Notes: generated from the letters alone by a model not told the origin. A stretch of DNA of 64,000 nucleotides from Alkalibacterium sp049389645 (GCF_049389645.1 NZ_CP186540.1:2170001-2234000); one strand, 5' to 3'; positions 8,953 through 17,487 are shown, numbered from the stretch's first letter. Numbers and translations are program-made.

Positions 8953-9579
8953 ATGCAAAAAATCTTTGATATGGATGGCACAGTTTTTAAGTTTTTAACT
9001 CTTGGGTACAATTTGTTGATATTAAATCTTCTAATCATTTTGACAAGTCTTCCAATCATAACTGTAGGGGCTAGCATTACGGCTGCATTCTCTATTTTAA
9101 ATGAAACAGATAATGGAAAAATAAATTTAACTATAAAAAGATATTTATTCTATTTTAAAAAGCATTTAAAGAGAGCAACTGCATTGTTTTTTCTTCAAAT
9201 AATATGCGTACTAATTTTATTGGGAATTATATATATATTTGAGGCTTTGCGACCACTACAATTCATGTTGTTGGTTACAATGGGGGCGTTAATGCTGGTA
9301 TCTTCATTGTTTTATCCGTTACTATCAAAATATGATACTGTTTCTTTAAAATCAATTATATTTCTTAGCGTAACTTTAACGTTGAAGTATACAGGATTTA
9401 TAGTGATCTATTTTATTTTACCTTTGGTATCTTTGGCAATACCGGTATTTTTACCATCTTTAATATTTCCCTACATACTATTTGTTTTTAGTATGCCAAT
9501 ATATGTCCAGCGAACAATCGTGGAAATTCCTTTTAAACAGTCTAAATGGTTAAATGAATGGAGTTTAAATAACATATGA
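8953..9579 (+). CDS. DUF624 (YesL-type) membrane protein
   Basis: The 208-residue protein has four to five hydrophobic segments and the opening MQKIFDMDGTVFKFLTLGYNL typical of YesL/DUF624 proteins. These are commonly encoded beside LplABC-type oligosaccharide importers, and their molecular role is not established. Its end overlaps the GH30 start by 4 bases (ATGA), so translation is coupled. A second DUF624 gene accompanies the alpha-glucoside importer at 59149. Confidence 0.85.
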   Translation: MQKIFDMDGTVFKFLTLGYNLLILNLLIILTSLPIITVGASITAAFSILNETDNGKINLTIKRYLFYFKKHLKRATALFFLQIICVLILLGIIYIFEALRPLQFMLLVTMGALMLVSSLFYPLLSKYDTVSLKSIIFLSVTLTLKYTGFIVIYFILPLVSLAIPVFLPSLIFPYILFVFSMPIYVQRTIVEIPFKQSKWLNEWSLNNI

Positions 9580-10895
9580 TTAAAGTATTCGAAAGTATAG
9601 GTGCCCAACGATTATTTGAAGAAACTGATTTTATAGATAGTAAAAATGCACCAAGTGAAACCATAGAGGTCAATACAGCAGAAGAATTTCAAGAAATTGA
9701 TGGTTTTGGCGCGTCTTTTACAGATTCCTCAGCCTTTCTAATTGATAAACAGTTGAGTGAAATAGATAAAAAAAACGTGATGGAAAAATTGTTTGATAGA
9801 AAAAAAGGCATCGGCCTGACTATGCTTAGAAATCCTATGGGTTCTTCTGATTATGCACGTTTTATTTATAGCTATGATGATCAAAAAGAACGAGAAAAAG
9901 ATTTGGAATTAAAGGACTTCTCAATTACTCATGACAAAGAAAGCATCATACCATTAACGCTAAAAGCAATGGAATTGAATCCTGATGTCAAATTGATTGC
10001 GTCACCCTGGAGTGCTCCCGGATGGATGAAGGACACATATACAATGGTTAAAGGAAAGTTACGCAAGGAGTATTATAGTATCTATGCAGATTACTTTGTG
10101 AGATTTATTAAGGCCTACGGACAAGAAGGCATTGATGTCTATGCGGTTACGCCGCAGAATGAGCCTTTGTTTGAACCGTCAAATTATCCTGGAATGAAAA
10201 TGCTGTCAGATGAACAGGCCATATTTGTAAAGGATTATTTGAAACCAGCATTTGTTAGGGAAAAGCTTGACACCAAAATATTTGGTTACGATCATAATTG
10301 GGATAGAGTGGATTATGCCTTTGATATTTTAGACTACGCTAGAGACAGTTTTGATGGGATTGCCTGGCATTGGTACGGAGGTCGTACAATCAGTCAGTCA
10401 CGTGTCAAAGATGCGTATCCTCATTCGGAAGTACATTTTACTGAAGGATCGGGTGGAAATTGGATTCCAGAATTTGAACCAGCATTTTCGAATGTTATGA
10501 GGACAGGGATAGAAGTCATGAGAAATCATTCAAAATCATTTATATTATGGAATATGGCTCTTGATGAAAATAATGGTCCTGTTGTACCAGGGTTTGGGAA
10601 TAGCACCTGTAGAGGTCTAGTGAAAATCAATCAAAAAGAAAAATCATTTGAATTCACTCTAGATTATTATGCACTTGCTCATTTCAGTAAATTTGTTAAA
10701 ATCGGAGCAAAGCGCATTCATTCTTCACAAAAATCAGTTATCAAAAATGTTGTTTTTAAAAATGTGGATAACTCTATCGTCATTGTTTTATTTAATGATT
10801 CTGAAGAAGACAGAGTGACAGAAATCAATTTAAACAATAGTAACAGTTTTACCATGGACATCAAAGCTAAAGCTGCAATGACTATAGTTATTTGA
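9576..10895 (+). CDS. GH30 glycoside hydrolase (glucosylceramidase-like beta-glucosidase)
   Basis: The protein has 439 residues and no signal peptide, so it should act in the cytoplasm on imported oligosaccharide. GH30 signatures: IDGFGASFTDSSA (41-53), acid/base Glu196 in TPQNEP and nucleophile Glu290 in HFTEGSGG, with a short beta-sandwich extension at the C terminus. GH30 members cleave beta-glucosidic bonds, with beta-1,6-glucan and glucosylceramide among known substrates. It is the last gene of the operon that begins with GH1, so the pathway may handle longer beta-glucans or gentio-oligosaccharides (inference). The stop is followed by AT-rich DNA without a clear terminator. Confidence 0.88.
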   Translation: MIKVFESIGAQRLFEETDFIDSKNAPSETIEVNTAEEFQEIDGFGASFTDSSAFLIDKQLSEIDKKNVMEKLFDRKKGIGLTMLRNPMGSSDYARFIYSYDDQKEREKDLELKDFSITHDKESIIPLTLKAMELNPDVKLIASPWSAPGWMKDTYTMVKGKLRKEYYSIYADYFVRFIKAYGQEGIDVYAVTPQNEPLFEPSNYPGMKMLSDEQAIFVKDYLKPAFVREKLDTKIFGYDHNWDRVDYAFDILDYARDSFDGIAWHWYGGRTISQSRVKDAYPHSEVHFTEGSGGNWIPEFEPAFSNVMRTGIEVMRNHSKSFILWNMALDENNGPVVPGFGNSTCRGLVKINQKEKSFEFTLDYYALAHFSKFVKIGAKRIHSSQKSVIKNVVFKNVDNSIVIVLFNDSEEDRVTEINLNNSNSFTMDIKAKAAMTIVI

Positions 10896-11091
10896 TGATA
10901 TTTATTATTTTCGAACAGATGTGGAGAAGTGAACGTTCTCAGCATTTTATATAGGTGGAACAAGCATTAAAAATACCATTATTAATATGGGTTTAATTAT
11001 GATAACAAAAGTTGCACCAACAAAGTCCACTTAAAAAGAGTTTCTCGAAACCTTTTAACTAGGTGTTGATGAATATCTCTTTTTAAGGGAT
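10896..11091. other. Intergenic DNA without recognisable gene
   Basis: AT-rich sequence between the GH30 gene and repeat element B. I see no ORF, no convincing hairpin with a T-run and no similarity to other parts of the window. Confidence 0.5.
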
Positions 11092-11308
11092 TTATTGATT
11101 TTGGTCTAATCGAAACAGGTTGAGTCTGAAAGAGGAGTCGCTTGTTTCGAATACATATTTATCGAGATAAGTGAATGTGAGATTTCGCATAACTCATGTC
11201 GATTACTGCTTAATCGAAACAAGTAGGCCGGAATTTCGTGTTCACTCCTTTTGTATCAACTCAAACGGCTCTCCAAGAAGGTGTATTTTGTCAGTCTGCT
11301 GACAAAAT
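11092..11308. repeat. Long intergenic repeat element, copy B
   Basis: Partner of element A (1346-1563), with the same boxes in the same order and ending in the TTTTGTCAG palindrome at 11285-11308. It lies upstream of the ROK gene, whose putative TATAAT box is at 11367-11372. Confidence 0.7.
11285..11308. repeat. TTTTGTCAG palindrome, copy 3 (end of element B)
   Basis: ATTTTGTCAG and CTGACAAAAT, perfect 10-bp arms around a 4-base loop. Confidence 0.8.
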
Positions 11309-11434
11309 GTCCTCTTAAAAAAAGAGACATCCTGAAATGATGGTTACGCATAGTTTCCATATAGAGTATAATAGGTATGGATATAGCGGTTACAATGTAT
11401 TTACTTTCTACAATAATTAAATTGGGGGGATAAT

Positions 11435-12337
11435 ATGGATACGAATGGTTATCTTGGCATTGATATTGGTGGGACAAAAATTAAATTTGCGAAAGTTTAT
11501 TCCGATGGGACGATAGACCAGACAAATAAAGTCGATACACCCGAAGATCTGGCTGGTTTTTTAGATCAAATCGATAGGATCTATACTTCTTTTGACAGTA
11601 ACGAAATCGAATCAGTTGCAATTAGTCTTCCGGGAAAAGTCAATTCGGAAGAAGGTGTTGTTTATTTTGGAGGGTCTCTGCCGTATCTGCATCAGTTTAA
11701 TTTTAAAAAACACTTCAAAGAAAAATACAACAAAAGCTGCACGATCATCAATGATGGCAAAGCCGGTGCTTTGTGCGAATTATGGCTGGGCAATTTAAAA
11801 GGGATCAAAAACGGTTTAGTCATAACGCTGGGGACGGGCGTTGGCGGCGGGATCATTCTGGATGGAAAACTCCATCAGGGAACCAACTTCCAAGCGGGCG
11901 AGTTGAGCTTTATCACTAAAAACTTATTTGACTTGGATAGAAAAAATATCGTCGGTTATGAGTTGTCGGCAGTCAACTTTATAGAAGACTGTTCCGAAGT
12001 ATTGAATTTATCAAAACCTTACGATGGTGAAATAGTCTTTGATGAGATCAAGAAAAATAACGCAGCAGTAACGGCCTTGTTTGTTGACTATGCTAAAAAA
12101 ATCGTGAATCTGATTGTCAATCTGCAGGCGATTTTGGACGTAGAGAAGGTATTGATCGGTGGCGGGATCAGTGAGCAGCCTGTTTTGATCGATGAATTGA
12201 ACAAACAATATAAAGCATTAAGAAAAGAATCCGCTATTTATGGCAGTATATTTGAACCACTGGCAATCGATACCTGTGCATTTAAAAATAATTCCAACAT
12301 TTTAGGTGCCGTATTTGCTAGCATAAACCTAGCCTAA
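11435..12337 (+). CDS. ROK-family sugar kinase (possible beta-glucoside kinase)
   Basis: The 300-residue protein starts with the ROK ATP-binding motif GIDIGGTKIKFAKV. It also has SLPGKV, the substrate region NDGKAGALCELWLGN, the phosphate loop TLGTGVGGGIILDG and a late IGGGIS. The Cys-rich zinc motif (CxCGxxGC) of glucokinases and of ROK repressors is absent, and there is no helix-turn-helix, so this is an enzyme rather than a repressor. Zinc-less ROK kinases include BglK, which phosphorylates cellobiose and gentiobiose with ATP. Its place between two 6-phospho-beta-glucosidase genes supports that role (inference). GGGGG lies 8 bases before the ATG. A terminator follows about 100 bp after the stop. 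Confidence 0.8.
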   Translation: MDTNGYLGIDIGGTKIKFAKVYSDGTIDQTNKVDTPEDLAGFLDQIDRIYTSFDSNEIESVAISLPGKVNSEEGVVYFGGSLPYLHQFNFKKHFKEKYNKSCTIINDGKAGALCELWLGNLKGIKNGLVITLGTGVGGGIILDGKLHQGTNFQAGELSFITKNLFDLDRKNIVGYELSAVNFIEDCSEVLNLSKPYDGEIVFDEIKKNNAAVTALFVDYAKKIVNLIVNLQAILDVEKVLIGGGISEQPVLIDELNKQYKALRKESAIYGSIFEPLAIDTCAFKNNSNILGAVFASINLA

Positions 12338-12443
12338 TCAATATTCAGTAATGGAACTTGAAGGAAATACTTACTAGAGTAATTACAAGATCAACTTAGG
12401 CAATGCGGAGAGCAAAAAGATTCACTATCCGAATATGTGTAAC

Positions 12444-12487
12444 AAAGCTAATAACTTCTCTTCATGGATGAGAGGGTATTAGCTTTT
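12444..12487 (+). terminator. Rho-independent terminator after ROK gene
   Basis: AAAGCTAATA (12444-12453) pairs with TATTAGCTTT (12477-12486), with inner CTCTTC/GATGAGAG pairing, followed by a short T-run. Confidence 0.75.
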
Positions 12488-12584
12488 ACTTGTTCAATGA
12501 AAACTGCAAAAGACTTCGGTCTGTGTCGATATAATGGGAGCGAGCTCACAGTTGTATTTTTATAAAAAATCATCCCGGTTTGAA

Positions 12585-12613
12585 TTGTTTACCCTTTCAC
12601 TAAATGGTATTCT
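12585..12613 (+). promoter_or_regulatory. Putative promoter of second GH1 gene
   Basis: TTGTTT (12585-12590) and TATTCT (12608-12613), separated by 17 bases, about 93 bp before the GH1 start. The boxes match the vegetative consensus only partly. Confidence 0.35.
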
Positions 12614-12705
12614 GTTAGTATATTGGCAAAGCGAAATAAGTATAGGTCAATCAAATGAATTTGAGTGTAACGCTAAAAAAAAATCAGGATATAGAGGTGC
12701 TAGAT

Positions 12706-14154
12706 ATGGATCAAGCAACAGACAAATTCCCCAACGGTTTTTTGTGGGGCGGGGCCGTTGCCGCTCATCAAATTGAAGGGGCTTACGACGTCGACGGTAA
12801 AGGACTATCGACTGCCGATGTCTTAACGGCCGGCAACCAGAGGACGCCACGTGAAATCACCAAAGGCGTAAAAAGCGATCAATACTATCCGAATCATGAA
12901 GCCATCGATTTTTACCATACGTATAAAGAGGATATCCAGCTATTCAAGGAGTTAGGGTTGAAAGCCTTTCGGACATCGATCAACTGGTCCAGGATTTTTC
13001 CCAATGGGGATGACGTGGTACCGAATGAAGCAGGCTTACAGTTTTACGATGACCTGTTTGATGAACTGTTGAAAAACGGCATCGAACCAGTCATTACCCT
13101 GTCACACTTTGAGATCCCTTATGCCCTTTACGAAAACTACGGCGGTTTCAGAAATAAAAAATTGATCACCTTTTTTGCCTGGTATGCGGAAACGGTCATG
13201 CGCCGCTATAAAGATAAAGTGAAATATTGGATGACCTTCAATGAAATCAATAATCAGATGGACACGTTCGAAAAACTGCATGCGTGGACGAATTCAGCGA
13301 TCTTATTTGAAGACGGGGACGACAAGGAAGAAGTCACGATCCAGGCGAGTATGAACGAGCTGATCGCCAGCGCCAAGGCGGTCAAAATCGGGAAAGAGAT
13401 CAATCCAAATTTTCAGATTGGCTGCATGATGGCTTATGTCCCAGTTTATCCATATTCATGTCACCCGGAAGATATGCTGGCGGCTAGCAAGATGATGGAA
13501 CGCCGCTTCTTCTATAGTGATGTGCACGTTCGCGGAGAGATCCCGAGCTACGCTTTAAAACTGTGGGAGCAAAAAGGTTATGATATCGACTACTCACAAG
13601 AGGATCTAGAAATTCTTAAAGAAGGTACCGTTGATTATATCGGCTTCAGTTACTACATGTCGACCGCAGTGACGACACTGTCCGGTGTCAAGGGAACACC
13701 GATCAGGGATTATCCTTATGCCAAAGTGGTGTCTAATCCGCATGTGAAAGCCAATGACTGGGGCTGGCAGATCGACCCGGATGGTTTGCGTTACACGCTG
13801 AACACCGTGTATCAGCGCTACAACAAGCCTTTGTTTATCGTTGAAAACGGGATGGGTGCCTATGATACGGTCGAAAACGATGGCAAGATCCATGATGATT
13901 ACCGCGTCAGTTATTTGGAGGCGCATATCCAGGCGATGTTCCAGGCTGTCAATGAAGACGGCGTCGAACTGATGGGTTATACACCATGGGGAGTCATCGA
14001 TATCGTCAGTTTTGGTTCTGGTGAGATGGAAAAACGTTACGGCTTCATCCATGTCGATAAAGATAATCAGGGCAACGGTACCCTCGTGCGCAGAAAAAAA
14101 GAGTCGTTTGCATGGTACCAGAATGTCATCGAACAGAATGGCTTGAGCAACTAA
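12706..14154 (+). CDS. GH1 6-phospho-beta-glucosidase, copy 2
   Basis: The ATG at 12706 has AGAGGTG 6 bases upstream and gives 482 residues, which align without gaps to copy 1 (3906-5354). By eye about four in five residues are identical. Glu180 (TFNEIN), Glu380 (FIVENG) and the phosphate-binding Ser435/Lys443/Tyr445 are all conserved. The DNA is clearly richer in G and C, especially at third codon positions, than copy 1, so the two copies have different histories despite their similar proteins. A ROK kinase gene follows after 24 bases, which makes a two-gene unit that phosphorylates and then cleaves beta-glucosides. Confidence 0.9.
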   Translation: MDQATDKFPNGFLWGGAVAAHQIEGAYDVDGKGLSTADVLTAGNQRTPREITKGVKSDQYYPNHEAIDFYHTYKEDIQLFKELGLKAFRTSINWSRIFPNGDDVVPNEAGLQFYDDLFDELLKNGIEPVITLSHFEIPYALYENYGGFRNKKLITFFAWYAETVMRRYKDKVKYWMTFNEINNQMDTFEKLHAWTNSAILFEDGDDKEEVTIQASMNELIASAKAVKIGKEINPNFQIGCMMAYVPVYPYSCHPEDMLAASKMMERRFFYSDVHVRGEIPSYALKLWEQKGYDIDYSQEDLEILKEGTVDYIGFSYYMSTAVTTLSGVKGTPIRDYPYAKVVSNPHVKANDWGWQIDPDGLRYTLNTVYQRYNKPLFIVENGMGAYDTVENDGKIHDDYRVSYLEAHIQAMFQAVNEDGVELMGYTPWGVIDIVSFGSGEMEKRYGFIHVDKDNQGNGTLVRRKKESFAWYQNVIEQNGLSN

Positions 14155-14178
14155 AACAATTTAAATGGAGGTCAGTGG

Positions 14179-15060
14179 ATGAATGTTCTGAGTATCGATG
14201 TCGGTGGGACAAGCATCAAGCATGCGATCGTAAACGAAGGAGCGATCGTTGCTAAAGGAGTTACCCCCACATCGACCACCAAAAAAGAGTTTCTTGAAGC
14301 AATAAACTCTATCACAAAAAAATACGATGAAACATATGATTTCAAGGACATCACCTTGAGTTTTCCGGGCTATATCAACCCGAACAACGGCTATGCGGAA
14401 AAAGCGGGCGCCTTGAATTTTCTTGACGGCAGTAATATCATAGACCAGTTTGCGGAAACGATTGGGCAGGACTATAACTACCATATCGAAAATGATGCGA
14501 ACTGCGCGGCTATTGCTGAAAAAAATAGTGGCAGAGCCGTGGACAATCAGTCGTTTCTTTTAGTCACAGTCGGGACTGGTTTTGGCGGCGCCTTTTATAT
14601 CAACAATCAACTCGTTCGCGGGTTTCAATACAAAGCGGGGGAATTCGGCCAGATGCGGATCATGTCACGGACGGATATAGATAGAAAAGTAAACAGTTTA
14701 GCCTCCGTCAAGTGGCTTATCATGAACTTCAAGGAATTGAAGAACCTGCCTAAAGAGGCGCAAGTGTCAGGAGAAGAAATTTTGGATAATAGTAAAGATG
14801 ATCCGGAAACCGAGGCATTGGTAAAAAGTTGGATCGCGGATATTTGTGTGTCCATATTCAACGTTGTGACCGTGATCAATCCAGAAAAAATACTCATCGG
14901 TGGCGGCATCAGTTCACACCCGTCATTTTTACCACGCGTGAGAGAAACGATGGATATATTATTCAATGACTGGCATGAGTTCAGAGTGCCGATCGAAACC
15001 TGCAAGTACCATAACGATGCCGGCATACTGGGCGCCTATTATAACGCGATCAGTAACTAG
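14179..15060 (+). CDS. bglK: ROK-family beta-glucoside kinase (BglK-like)
   Basis: The 293-residue protein has the ROK motifs SIDVGGTSIKHAIV (N-terminal ATP site), SFPGYI, ENDANCAAIAE, TVGTGFGGAF and LIGGGIS. It has no CxCGxxGC zinc motif and no DNA-binding domain, as in the beta-glucoside kinase BglK, which uses ATP to phosphorylate the 6-OH of the non-reducing glucose of cellobiose-type disaccharides. The gene is in one transcription unit with a 6-phospho-beta-glucosidase, whose substrate is exactly such a product. The start has GGAGG upstream. A strong terminator follows. The substrate assignment rests on context; a glucose or other hexose kinase remains possible. Confidence 0.8.
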   Translation: MNVLSIDVGGTSIKHAIVNEGAIVAKGVTPTSTTKKEFLEAINSITKKYDETYDFKDITLSFPGYINPNNGYAEKAGALNFLDGSNIIDQFAETIGQDYNYHIENDANCAAIAEKNSGRAVDNQSFLLVTVGTGFGGAFYINNQLVRGFQYKAGEFGQMRIMSRTDIDRKVNSLASVKWLIMNFKELKNLPKEAQVSGEEILDNSKDDPETEALVKSWIADICVSIFNVVTVINPEKILIGGGISSHPSFLPRVRETMDILFNDWHEFRVPIETCKYHNDAGILGAYYNAISN

Positions 15061-15165
15061 CTTTTATACTGGCACTATTAACTGAACATCGATACAGTCA
15101 ATAACCCCAAGATGGCCGGTTGGGACGCTTGGTACATGAGCCGCTGCAGATGAGAATAAATAATG

Positions 15166-15203
15166 AAAAACGTGACAGCTATCATTAGCTGTCACGTTTT
15201 TTT
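15166..15203 (+). terminator. Rho-independent terminator of GH1-bglK unit
   Basis: AAAAACGTGACAGCTA (15166-15181) and TAGCTGTCACGTTTTTT (15186-15202) form a near-perfect long stem with a 4-base loop and T-run. Confidence 0.92.
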
Positions 15204-15205
15204 GA

Positions 15206-15862
15206 GTTGAAATTTTTCGCCCGCGAAAAATGACCACTTAATTAAAGAAGTTGATGTGTCTTAAGTGGAAACTAGTGAAGATACCCACTGAATCTTCATT
15301 AGTTTAATCAAAAGAGAGCCGAACTCCTTAAGATAAACCGTAATCTTAAGGAGTTATCGAGGTAACAGTGGAAACTTCTTAAGATAAGACGTCTAAACCA
15401 TCATTATAAAGTTGAAATTTTTCGCGGGCGAAAAATGACCGCTTAATTAAAGAAGTTGCCGTGTTATAAGTGGAAACTAGTGAAGATACCCACTGAATCT
15501 TCATTAGTCTAGTCAAAAGAGAGCCGAACTCCTTAAGATAAACCGTAATCTTAAGGAGTTATCGAGGTAACAGTGGAAACTTCTTAAGATAAGAGCGTCT
15601 AAACCATGATTTTAAAGTTGAAATTTTTCGCGGGCGAAAAATGACCGCTTAATTAAAGAAGTTGCCGTGTTATAAGTGGAAACTAGTGAAGATACCCACT
15701 GAATCTTCACCAGTCTAGTCAAAAGAGCGCCAAACTCCTTAAGATAAACCGTAATCTTAAGGAGTTATTAAGGTAACAGTGGAAACTTCTTAAGATAAGA
15801 GCGTCTAAACCATGATTTTAAAGTTGAAATTTTTCGCGGGCGAAAAATGACCGCTTAATTAG
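15206..15862. repeat. Tandem array of a ~206-bp unit (three full copies plus part of a fourth)
   Basis: Units start at 15206, 15411, 15617 and 15823, each at GTTGAAATTTTTCGC; lengths are 205, 206 and 206 bp and the copies are almost identical. Each unit holds three potential hairpins: ATTTTTCGC/GCGAAAAAT; ACTAGTGAAGAT/ATCTTCATTAGT (G-U pair); and AACTCCTTAAGAT/ATCTTAAGGAGTT. There is no ORF. The array ends 17 bp before the 3' end of the opposite-strand NERD gene. The inner hairpin at 15322-15355 repeats at 15527-15560 and 15733-15766. A diverged single copy of the first and last hairpins lies at 17861-17936. Confidence 0.92.
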
Positions 15863-15878
15863 TGAAGGTAATGTCTAT

Positions 15879-16784
15879 TCAACTGTAGTAGGTGCCTCGA
15901 CCAGCAAAATGTGTGTGATAGTTACTCTTCAAAACGACTTGTATTCTCGATTTGGAACAGTCACGCCCGCACCACTCGTAAATGAAATCCTTCGTAAGGT
16001 CGACAGCTGGGAACAACAGTCGGAATTCTCCTATACTTCGGTGGATGGCCTCAGCTATTTTTTCTTGGTGCCCACAATCAGAGCATAGACGAAATTGTCG
16101 CGAAGCAGTGTGTCTAAATGAAAAGCATTCAGGACAGAGGATACCTTTTTGCAGTTGGTCGAAGGTATACTCAGGAAGATTAGCTGGACGAAAATTGTAA
16201 TCATGCAGTTTGACCAGTTTATCGCCCAACGCAGCGATACGATCAGTAGCATTTGGTAACTGTTTCACCAAATCATTAAAATGCTTTGGTAGTTGTCCTG
16301 CAAAGATAATGGATCGAGTTGACGGCAGCGAATAGATGTAAAAATCGGGATTGATGTAAACCACATAAGAGGTGATTTCGGTCTGATAACCGAAATTCAG
16401 CAACAAGTTATACAAATAAGCACGTTTCCGGTCGGCCTGAGCCAAAGGATCCTGTAACGCATGACCGGATCCTGAAAATAGTGAGCCGTCCCGATAATGG
16501 TAAGTGCCGGAATAGTTTTTCACTTCGTATAGATAAATGCGGTCGGCTGTAATAAGCAAGGAATCGATCTGGAAATGTGTGTCCCGGGTACTGATCAATA
16601 GATCATTTATAATCAGACCCGTTAATTGTGAGTCGTTCATACAGTCATCAAATAGTTGCTCTCCTTTAAGACCCTTGATTTGATTCTCATACAGAATTTT
16701 TTCGTTGAATGAGAGATCCATTCGGTAATTCAAAGATTCCAGCAAGAGATGATTTATCGATTTGGTTCGTTCTTTAAGTATCAT
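15879..16784 (-). CDS. NERD-domain protein with C-terminal zinc ribbon, copy 1
   Basis: On the minus strand; the ATG at 16784 has AAGGAG 10 bases upstream and gives 301 residues, matching the 302 of the paralog at 62829. An upstream in-frame ATG at 16832 is less likely. The NERD (nuclease-related) core shows the PD-(D/E)xK-like pieces FQIDSLLI and YLYEVKNYSG. A four-Cys zinc ribbon follows near residues 220-245 (LCPECF ... LCSDCG), then a conserved tail ending GTYYS. NERD proteins are predicted DNA-processing enzymes, mostly of unknown role. The gene stands alone, with repeat-rich DNA on both sides. The zinc ribbon may bind nucleic acid (inference). Confidence 0.8.
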   Translation of the reverse strand: MILKERTKSINHLLLESLNYRMDLSFNEKILYENQIKGLKGEQLFDDCMNDSQLTGLIINDLLISTRDTHFQIDSLLITADRIYLYEVKNYSGTYHYRDGSLFSGSGHALQDPLAQADRKRAYLYNLLLNFGYQTEITSYVVYINPDFYIYSLPSTRSIIFAGQLPKHFNDLVKQLPNATDRIAALGDKLVKLHDYNFRPANLPEYTFDQLQKGILCPECFSFRHTASRQFRLCSDCGHQEKIAEAIHRSIGEFRLLFPAVDLTKDFIYEWCGRDCSKSRIQVVLKSNYHTHFAGRGTYYS

Positions 16785-16860
16785 GTAGACATCCGCTCCT
16801 TTTTTAATTGTCTCTATATAATATATATACAAAAGAATCTGAAACTCACTTTTTTAATTG

Positions 16861-17010
16861 AAATCTTCAGTAGTTTTATCAGAAAGGGTCGAAACTTCTG
16901 AAGATTAGAGAGAAACTTAAGAAGTGGGCACAAAAAATAGCGTTACTTCTTAAGATAACAGTATTATCTTCAGGAGTAGCCGCAATCTATACCAAAACTT
17001 CTTAAGATAA
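16861..17010. repeat. Hairpin pairs of the ACTYCTKAAGAT family upstream of NERD gene
   Basis: AATCTTCAGTAGTTT (16862-16876) pairs with AAACTTCTGAAGATT (16892-16906). ACTTCTTAAGATAA (16945-16958) pairs with TTATCTTCAGGAGT (16964-16977). A further ACTTCTTAAGATAA occurs at 16997-17010. They are the same module as in the tandem array on the other side of the NERD gene and at 1137-1223. Confidence 0.75.
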
Positions 17011-17037
17011 AGTGATGATCATACTAAAAAGAGGTTC

Positions 17038-17061
17038 ATTTTGTCAGTATACTGACAAAAT
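17038..17061. repeat. TTTTGTCAG palindrome, copy 4
   Basis: ATTTTGTCAGT and ACTGACAAAAT, perfect 11-bp arms with 2 bases between. Confidence 0.8.
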
Positions 17062-17391
17062 TTCCGAATGACGGTTAAGAGTGACAAAAAACGGTCAAAA
17101 ATGGTTGCTTTCAAATACAAGGAAAAAAGCTAGATAGTCATTCGTGAAGAGAAAATTCATCTGTGGAAAGACACTATTTACACAGTCTTAAAGCTTTAAG
17201 TGTTAGTATACGTCTAATCCGGCTTGGAAGGGGTATACTTGAACCAGTATAATTGGTAGCGCTTATATAATGCTAGTATGATCGAATGAAAGGAGAGAAA
17301 CCGGTCGATTTCGTGTGAATCGGTAGGTGATTTGTTAAATTTTTAATCTCACTTGTTCCGATTTAGTATAAACTTCTCATCCGGAAGGCAG

Positions 17392-17415
17392 ATTTCGTCA
17401 GAGGGCTGATGAAAT
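17392..17415. repeat. TTTTGTCAG palindrome, copy 5 (variant)
   Basis: ATTTCGTCAG and CTGATGAAAT; one G-U type pair in the stem, 4-base loop. Lies about 75 bp before the gene at 17488. Confidence 0.7.
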
Positions 17416-17487
17416 TGGTTACTCTTCCAATTAACAGACAGTGAATTTTACTATTGATCTTTTAAACAAACAGGAGGGCTAATAACC

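Larger units (their letters stand above)
16785..17487. other. 700-bp non-coding, repeat-rich region
   Basis: It holds the NERD promoter side, two hairpin pairs (16861-16977), a lone ACTTCTTAAGATAA at 16997-17010, and TTTTGTCAG palindromes at 17038 and 17392. A cre-like sequence TGGTAGCGCTTATA (17254-17267) lies beside TATAAT-like boxes, but no gene starts there. Bases 17101-17133 resemble the segment just before the barnase-like gene (18143-18175), which suggests a duplicated or decayed 5' region. Confidence 0.55.

Noticed and set aside
13606..14052. 148-codon reading frame opposite the second GH1 gene
   Set aside because: Antisense shadow in a GC-rich gene; no start signal and no recognisable domain.
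11435..15060. ROK repressors (NagC/XylR type)
   Set aside because: Both ROK proteins begin directly at the ATP-binding motif and have no N-terminal helix-turn-helix, so they are kinases.
15206..15862. CRISPR-like or retron-like array
   Set aside because: The 206-bp units are direct tandem copies without unique spacers, and no cas gene or reverse transcriptase gene is present in the window.
17254..17267. cre site TGGTAGCGCTTATA
   Set aside because: Partial match only, and no gene follows within a useful distance; kept as part of the region description, not as a regulatory feature.
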